Below are positions 57,487-64,000 of a DNA stretch of 64,000 nt, in pieces. Origin of the DNA: Tricholoma matsutake (Eukaryota; Basidiomycota; Agaricomycetes; Agaricales; Tricholomataceae); assembly GCA_026075535.2 (NCBI GenBank), contig AP026542.1, positions 9,610,001 through 9,674,000 of the forward strand, given 5' to 3'. How positions within the stretch are numbered: the first letter of the stretch is position 1; every line of letters begins with the position of its first letter. The notes beneath the pieces are model-generated. The model was given only the letters and a program-made list of their open reading frames with translations, did not search any database and was not told the DNA's origin. Made by a program: the position numbers and the translations under genes.

Positions 57487-58728
57487 GATGTTGATGAAAC
57501 TGTAGCTGTGTGCATAGGTTGGATCTCTGCTACCGCTGTGGGGAAGCTGGACACATGGCCAGAGCATATCCCCCTCATCAGAATATTCGCATGCTCACCC
57601 CTGAGGGGCGAGATGAACTCCTCCAGAACCTGTTGGCACTTGTAGATGTCAAGGAAGCGAACGATCAGGTTGCAGAGGAGATCAAGTCAGAAGTTGTAGA
57701 GGAGCAGGATTTTTCTATTCACAATGAGTGAATTGTATGCTCTTGCTGCCTGTCCATAACCACTTTGAAGTTTTGTCAGTTGAACTCCCAGAGGATGAAT
57801 CTAATTCCATGACTGTGACCCTTCAAAGTTGGCTGAAGACATACCTGCTTTTTCTATCTCTCCCTCTGCCTCATGCCCCAGAATTAAATCATGGGAGCGC
57901 AAACTACCACACAAATATATTGTTGCATCCACTCCCTCAACACATTCCCTGAACCTAGCAATCGAACTACAGACTACTGACACTAGACAGATACTTGGTG
58001 TCTCTGGGCTTCTGGACTCTGGTGCGACCAGTCTCTTCATTGATGCCCATCTCACACAACAACATTGCCTGAACACTTGCTCACTCTTGCATCTGATACC
58101 TGTTTATAATATGGATGGGTCCCCAAATGAGGCTGGTGCTATTTGAGAGGTTGTAGACCTGGTCCTCTATTACAAAGATCATAGTGAGCATGCCCTTTTT
58201 GTGTCACTCAGTTAGGAAAGCAGAAGGTGATCTTGGGCTATCCATGGCTTTGAGACCATAATCCAGAGGTCAACTGGCATACTGGGGAGGTTACAATGAG
58301 CCAGTGTCCATCCCGCTGTTGCACTTGTTTCATGGAAGCCAGACAAGAACACCGTGGACAAAGGGCCTCAGTATGATGCACTTGGAAGTGTTGTGCCAGA
58401 CCCCTGCCTGTGCCTGAGGTGGAGTTAGAGGGGGTTCCTGATCTGATGCCGGACTCAGATGATGATGATGATGAGGAGCCAGAGGAAGTGGAGGAAGGTG
58501 ATCAGGTCTTCTACACTGCAATTCGTCCATTGCATGAGGTGTGTGCTACATCAAACATATCCCAATGCCTCACCGAGGCCTTCCACAAAAACAATGCTGC
58601 TAAATCCTCTACTGATTCCTTGCTTCCTCATCTCCATGAGTTCAGGGACATGTTCTCCAAGGAATTGTTTGACTCTCTCCCTGTGTGCAAGCCAAGGGAT
58701 CACACAATTGAACTCACCCCTGGGGTGA
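57487..58728 (+). mobile_element. deleted second chromovirus copy (Gag knuckle to start of RT)
   Basis: The sequence from GATGTTGATG equals the full-length copy from about 52486 on, so the LTR end is joined directly to mid-gag. It holds the zinc knuckle (CYRCGEAGHMARAY, with the last Cys replaced by Tyr), the protease (GLLDSGATSLFID) with the same TGA at the end of its frame (58144-58146), and the acidic spacer, ending at ELTPGV in the RT leader. There it runs into an unlike LTR. More than 3 kb of pol is missing. Confidence 0.82.
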
Positions 58729-59121
58729 TGTAAGGAGACACCTGCCATATCTCCTGGATGTCATCTAACCCCCTCAACATCTATGAAGGTCCCTGAAGTG
58801 TCCTGAAGGTCTACAAAGCCCTGCAACAACCCATGAAGCATCACAAGTCCTTCAAAGTGTCATGAAGTACTCTGAAGCATTACAAAGTATCAGGGTCACA
58901 TCAGCTAAAGTCATGAGGTGATGCATGAGGTGATACATGTGGGATACATGAAGTCAGCTAGTCGTACATAAGTAGTCCCACCTAGTATTGGGTTCCTCAG
59001 AGTAATCTCTTTGGATCCCCCACACTAGGTGAGTAGTGATGTATCTCTAAAGTACCCAATCTTACTTTGAATCCCCCATACTAGTACAACTGTAGTGTCT
59101 GAACCTTTGGTTGCCCTTACA
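58729..59121 (+). repeat. LTR of a different Ty3 subfamily (copy D)
   Basis: 393 bp with good LTR ends, TGTAAGGAGACACC to GTTGCCCTTACA, and the inner complement TGTAAGG/CCTTACA. The body (rich in CATGAAG and TCATGAGGTGA words) shares no long match with LTRs A-C. It follows GGGGTGA, the same bases that precede the other LTRs after their polypurine tracts. Confidence 0.75.
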
Positions 59122-60590
59122 ATGACCCAGGATGGGACCAGGAGAACCCACTGCTGTGAGCTCCTGCTCACAGGATGGATGAGTTATAATGGAGTAATAA
59201 TGACAGGGACAACAATGAATGGCTCAGCACCCACCCTCACCCTGCAAGCCACTGCTCATGAGGTGGATCACATGTGCTAGCAGCCAACAATGAGGGACAA
59301 CAGGAAGGGGAACAATGAGCAATGAAAAGGAGATGGGGATGTAAGGGATGAAGAGAGAAGAACAATGAATGATGATGATGAACCATGAGGGGGAGAGGAT
59401 GACAATGAATGACAAACCACCACCACCACCACCATCATGGCACCCCCAGCTATCACTGTGGACAACTGCTTGCAGGGTGGAAATGGGGAGCAATGAGATG
59501 GGATGACAATGCCAGGGGACAGGGATGGAGAGGGGGATGAACAACAATGACATGGGCAACAATGACAATAGTGATGAGGAACAGGCTAATGATGGCCCAA
59601 GAGATTTGACATCTCTTGGGCCTTTTCTTTTCTCATTTCATTTCCTTGTTGCTAACAACAAAGATTTCAGGTAGTAATTTTACTATTGATGACAATGATG
59701 GGTACCTCTGATCAACTCCCAACACTGCTAAAACCCCCTGCCTGTGGGGTGGTTAGGTGGTAGCAAGACCATATGCCCACAAGGAGGGCCACAAGGACAA
59801 TGAGGGCAACATGATAGCAGCACCCCCAACTACTGCCATGAGCAACTGCTCCTGGGGTAGAAACAGAGAGGGGAGTAGGGGTCAGCTACTAGGCCATCAC
59901 CACCACCCAACAAAAATAACAAGGACAGGACAGAACGAGTGGGTACCACAATGCCAGGAATCCCACCACCCCTCACCCCCACCATCTTGCTCACAGTAAG
60001 ATGGGGTTTTTGTCTTCTTAGTATTGTATAGAATTATTAAATAAATGAATCACTCATCTCAAGTGGTGGTGTCTTTTTTGTTTGTGTGTGAATGTAAATC
60101 AATAAGTAACATAAACAACCTCCTCTGCTTTAAAAAAATCTGTCACTTAGGTATTGTACATGCAGTGTAGTGAAGTTAGTCAAAGGGTTATACTATAGAA
60201 ATACAGGATATTTGACAACATAGAACATCAGATACAAGGCAAAAATATTGTCAAATCCATGGTGTATATAAATGGTGTCACACCTGTGGTGTTTCATGAC
60301 AGACCATGGTAAAAACCTGTTGCTGCAGTTGTGGTGTTAGGATGGGTGTGGTGTTGTCAGGTGCAGGTGTGGTGTGTGAAAGTTTATTTGAGGTGTGACC
60401 TGTGCTACACTATAAGTCCAAAGCACTTGAAACTCATAAGATATCAAATTGACTTTCCATTATGGTTGGACTTTGGGTACTATAAAGTACCAGGAATCCT
60501 GGTAAGTCCCACTGGAGCCCTCATGAGTCCCAGTAAGTCCAGTGGGACTACTGGGATTCCTCCAGGACTCTGTTGGGGAGTGTCTAATTC
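59122..60590. other. low-complexity region with GACAA/CAATGA and CCA runs
   Basis: Simple-sequence DNA: repeated GGGACAACAATGA and AATGAGCAATGA words, a (CAC)n run at 59418-59437, and a perfect hairpin at 59594-59622 (GGCCCAAGAGAT, TTGAC loop, complement). A second imperfect hairpin uses AAGTCCCACTGGA/TCCAGTGGGACT near 60503-60550. Two related words (CAACTGCT followed by GGGGT-GAAA) recur near 59462 and 59834. No gene. Confidence 0.45.
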
Positions 60591-61285
60591 AGAACAAAGT
60601 GACCATGCTGCACTCTTTGAGGCAGTTGGAAAAGTCAGCAGAAAGATTAGTCATGACAGAAGCTCTTGATGTTTTGGAGGTATAGAATGACACACATGCT
60701 TGGCTTCTTTTAAGCTGTTCAAATGACATAGTGACTAATGATCCAATTCCTCTAGACCCAAAGCTTACAAGGACATTAGTAACTTCAAGTTTAATCTCAT
60801 GACTATTTTCAAAGGTAGACTAATTCAAATGGTGGCAACACTGATTTCAACAGCCCAAGTCTTACTCTTTACCTAATAGAATGATGATGGATGTGTTATA
60901 GAAAGCACATCCAAACCATGAATAATTTGATCTCTCAATAGATACAGGACAAAGTGTTAAGCAGAAGCAATCTGGGAAATCTGACTACATATCAGAGATG
61001 CTCAGTCAATGTGAATGAAATATGTATGTTATACTGTACAGTTTTTGACCAAGTCTTCAGCATGAATGATGTGTGACATGCTTCAGTCATCTCTTCATAT
61101 CTTCATTGTTCTGGGGACTGCGTGACATCCTTCACATCTCTTCAAGCCCACATTGTCCTCCCTGGAACTGGCCACCACTACATACTAGCAGAATTCCACC
61201 CCACCATTGTCCACTCAAATGTCCCCACCAAATGAAGCATAGAAATAATCATTGAGTGTACTAGCTATCCTGTAATGCATGCAGA
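60591..61285. other. transposon debris upstream of the Ulp1-type ORF
   Basis: One frame contains EQSDHAALFEAVGKVSRKIS (about 60590-60650) and another NDPIPLDPKLTRTLVTSSLI (about 60740-60800), with stops between. They probably belong to the N-terminal part of the same transposon protein, but I cannot show it. Confidence 0.35.
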
Positions 61286-62275
61286 ATGTCCATCACTGTC
61301 CCTCCTCTGCTAAGAAGTACACTCCTCCCTTCACCTGAGCTTTCCGTATCAGCATTCTTGCAATTTCCTCTTCCTGAGACACAACATTCTGATATCTCCA
61401 CATTCTGGTGTACAGGCAACCCAAATGTTAACAAGATTAGGCTAGAGGATCTGAAGGACCTACCAATCCCCTCATCAAAAGTTCTATCTAGCCTTTCAAG
61501 TCATGTGGGAGCATCAAAAGCAATTTGTTATGCATACCTCCCCACTGTGAACACTTACACTATCCATTATGGATCCTCACCTATTGGATTGAAGTCTCCT
61601 ACCTCCGATGGTATGTTTGACAGCCATGGGCAAATGCTGAAATGTTCCTCAGCAAACAATGGATGCAATATAAATCACCAAATCTTCAGAAGCTATGTGA
61701 CACCACACAGATGATTCTCATTGGACTACCATGGGCTGGGAATGTGAGCAGTTTCTCAGAATCCAAACCCCAAACCAAACTTGCAGCTTATCTTTCATCT
61801 CAATGGCTTCATATGACCCATCTTGATCAGCAACTTGATCTGCTGAGGTGGGATATAGAGCAATCAGGAAAGTTAAACTGTGAGGTTGTCAAGCAGTCAT
61901 TCTTTTGTAAGCTTGTGAAGCTGTACCATGATTGTGAAACAGTGCCATACACCAAGGATACTAAAGGTGCTTGACATATTTGGGCAGTCAGTGAAGATTT
62001 GGCATCAAATATACAGGAGAAGGTTTGTGGTGTCATAAATATCAATGATACCCATTGGGTTGGAGTGGTGATTGATGCAGCACAGTCTCTCTTCCTATAT
62101 GGAGACTCAATAGCTGGGTTGGACACATAACTGAAATCTGCCATTGATTGGTGGATTGAGAATCACACCTCACAACAGTTTGTGCACCAAAATTTACCAA
62201 TCACCAGACAATTTGATGGCTACAACTGTTCTATATGCAGTTGGATGCAATGCACTCCCCAAACATATCAGCCTC
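61286..62275 (+). pseudogene. Ulp1-type (C48) cysteine protease of a DNA transposon, broken
   Basis: Two main frames, 61286-61714 and 61642-61974, are joined by a frameshift near 61650; the rest continues to about 62275 with in-frame stops. Conserved parts include LSSQWLHMTHLDQQLDLLRW, VVKQSFFCKLVKLYH, and the catalytic His in INDTHWVGVVIDAA with the Asp in LFLYGDS. The Gln and the nucleophile Cys are in TRQFDGYNCSICSW. This is the His-Asp-Gln-Cys set of SUMO-protease-like enzymes carried by several fungal transposons. The protein cannot be made in one piece. Confidence 0.75.
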
Positions 62276-62980
62276 CTTGAGACATCTACACACACTGATG
62301 AGTTATGAATTGAGACATTTATCTGTGTTGCCAATTGTGACCTAGAATTTGTGAGTCATATTTATATATTATCCAACTTCTGAATTCTAACACGTACTGT
62401 TAGCATACTGCATTTGACATTCCAGAAGGTCAAATTTTGATGTACACCATCAAGCCAGCTGGAGATGAAGGTGTATTCTTCATGCCAACACTCATCCCTG
62501 CCATCCTAGAGACTCCAGCACTTGCTGCCAAATCTGCTGTACCCCTCATAGCAGCCAAGCCCCAGTCTCATTGAAGCCAAATCTCTCCTTCACCCACCCC
62601 CACAGCTAGCATTCTTCCCATGAAACTGACCAAAACATGAAAGCAGTCTGCCATTGACTCCAACGACAGAACTTCAGGAGGTCTTTTCAACTATTTCAGC
62701 CAGGCATCCAAGGAACAGATTGAAGCAGATCACAAGCATATGAAGCACAATCATGACAAAAATGTGGCAGGGGACAAGGAATGAGAGGCAGCTAAGCTTG
62801 AGAAAGCAAAGCAATGCAAAACAGAAATGTCAACTATACAGAAGCAGAGGCAATGCAAGAGGGAGAAGCAAGCTGAGATCAAGTTGGGGAAATGAGATGC
62901 TGATGGAAAGCTGTGGAAGATAAAGGTTCACTTGACTCCTATCAGTCACATCACAGATTACTTACCAGATTTACTAGGAT
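62276..62980 (+). pseudogene. linker between protease and transposase parts, charged coiled-coil-like
   Basis: A frame with stops reads IPEGQILMYTIKPAGDEGVF, then NYFSQASKEQIEADHKHMKH, then a long run of Lys, Gln and Glu (KLEKAKQCKTEMSTIQKQRQ). It may be the C-terminal tail of the protease protein or the start of the transposase. No domain recognised. Confidence 0.45.
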
Positions 62981-64000
62981 ATGAACCTCATTCTGCCTTC
63001 ATCTTCCTCTCTGAATGTTGCTAAAGCATCAAGACCAAACTGTACAGTGAAAGAAGACACACAACAGCAGCAAGGAAAGGTTGGCTGTCCACACGTCAAG
63101 GACTACACAGCAGCAGTGTTAACCAACTGGATGTCGCTATTATTATGGCAACAGATCAGTGCAGCTGTCATCCGATGTGGGCCCCTCATACATCCAACTG
63201 AGATTGTTCAAGAACTGCAAAAGATGGATTCAAACCTGTTTTCTCAACTCACATTGCAAATGGTTGGTGGTTGGATAGATCAAGAAGGCACAGCACCTCA
63301 TTGGAGTCCACGCACCCTGGAGCATGTCAAACAAGCAAACAGTGTCCAGGGATCTGCATGGGTAACCCATGGGTATTTCATGCTGTACCCATACCCGTAC
63401 CCATGGCAGGTTTTACCCATAAACCTGCAGGTCTTAGCTACAAAATGCACCAAAAATCAAGCAAAACAGTCAATTCTTGACTGTTTTGCTTGATTTTTGG
63501 TGCATTTTGTAGCTCATGGGTAGGACTATTGCAACCCATACCAATACCCACATGTACCCATACCCATAACCCATATGGGTACACAAAACCCATGCAGATC
63601 CCTAGTGGTGTCACAACTCAGGTTGGTGTCTTGGTTGGCTATCCTGAGGTAACAGAGCAGATTCTCAGGTCATTGGAGCAGCTTTGGGAGACTTCTGTTC
63701 CTCTTACCTTGATCACAATCTGTGGCATCATGACCACCCAACTTCAACATTCCAACCCCACAAATATTCAAAGTTCCTTCTCCTGATGGGACTCTATTTT
63801 GATGTTCTGAGGTGTTTGTCAAGAAATTCATTGATTGCTCCCTTGGTTGGAGTATGCAATGTTCCACACGAGCTGGTGGAAAGATACCAGTGGATTCAGA
63901 TGCAATTCTCAAGAAAGCATTTCTCTGCATGGTGTATACTATCAAGGATCAATCCATCCCATCAGAACTCATCACAAACAGTGATCAAACCCAGATGGCT
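62981..64000 (+). pseudogene. DDE-type transposase, partial, split by a MITE, cut by the window end
   Basis: The first part (KVGCPHVKDYTAAVLTNWMS, then MVGGWIDQEGTAPHWSPRTL) stops being collinear at the MITE 63347-63604 and resumes in frame with VTTQVGVLVGYPEV and SVPLTLITICGIMTTQLQHS. After one frameshift near 63745 it ends with FVKKFIDCSLGWSM and SIPSELITNSDQTQM. The last has the look of the first catalytic Asp box of a DDE transposase (NxDQTQ), with the family's GWS-RR-TRA-like helix before it. The Ulp1 protease upstream may belong to the same element. Confidence 0.65.
63347..63604. mobile_element. hAT-like foldback MITE with a 79-bp palindrome at its centre
   Basis: The 258-bp insert starts CAGGGATCTGCATGGGT and ends with the complement of TAGGGATCTGCATGGGT. 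The flanking 8-mers are ACAGTGTC (63339-63346) and GTGGTGTC (63605-63612), differing by three transitions. At its centre, 63436-63514 is a perfect palindrome of two 38-bp arms with a TTC loop. GTACCCATACCC words fill both sides. Removing it restores the transposase frame. Confidence 0.85.

Noticed and set aside
58729..59121. LTR D as the partner of LTR C, making a normal two-LTR element
   Set aside because: Bodies of the two LTRs do not match beyond the terminal bases, and the DNA between them starts and ends inside coding sequence.
59594..59640. Rho-independent terminator
   Set aside because: The window is eukaryotic nuclear DNA, so such terminators do not apply; listed only as a hairpin.
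61827..62144. Minus-strand ORF of 105 codons
   Set aside because: Antisense of the Ulp1 protease core, whose motifs are clear on the plus strand.

Overview
The window looks like nuclear DNA of a mushroom-forming basidiomycete (Agaricomycotina). The genes are dense in short introns of about 50-100 bp. The proteins are of fungal types: Cdc24, Rap1, a fungal-type ureohydrolase, and an F-box/LRR protein and a multi-pass membrane protein of mushroom type. The repeats are Ty3 chromoviruses, DIRS-like relics and Ulp1-type transposon remains. I cannot name the species.

Layout. Positions 1-11,500 are repeats: a decayed minus-strand Ty3 element cut by the left edge (1-6258), a DIRS-like relic (7477-8979), and the 3' end of a chromovirus (8946-10571) split by a 493-bp foldback MITE. 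Positions 12,750-42,830 are a gene island. In order it holds cdc24-like RhoGEF (-), Rap1-like telomere protein (+), PhyH dioxygenase (+), a multi-pass membrane protein (-), a DIRS-like gag relic, tRNA-Ala(AGC) with an intron (-), a 7-TM protein (+), F-box/LRR (+), PRMT1-type arginine methyltransferase (-), a BRI3-like protein (+), a MATE transporter (-) and a secreted-looking agmatinase-type ureohydrolase (+). Positions 42,832-47,200 hold no gene I recognise. Positions 47,200-64,000 are repeats again: a SANT/Myb-like transposon ORF relic, nested foldback MITEs, a full-length 6.5-kb chromovirus (51002-57486) fused through its 3' LTR to a deleted second copy and an unlike LTR, and a decayed element carrying a Ulp1 (C48) protease and a DDE transposase that runs off the right edge.

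Two repeat features stand out. First, at least six non-autonomous foldback elements have 8-bp target duplications, four of them exact, as in the hAT superfamily. Three sit in transposon reading frames that rejoin exactly once the insert and one duplication copy are removed, and one sits inside another. Second, both Ty3 elements are broken in one particular way: CGA arginine codons became TGA stops, and catalytic Asp codons became Asn at CpG sites (YLDD to YLDN in both). This is the mark of methyl-CpG deamination.

Exon boundaries were placed by hand from splice signals, reading-frame continuity and family conservation. Those of the cdc24, rap1, PhyH, 7-TM, F-box, PRMT and ureohydrolase genes close to an uninterrupted frame. 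Family names are from recognition of motifs, not from a database search.
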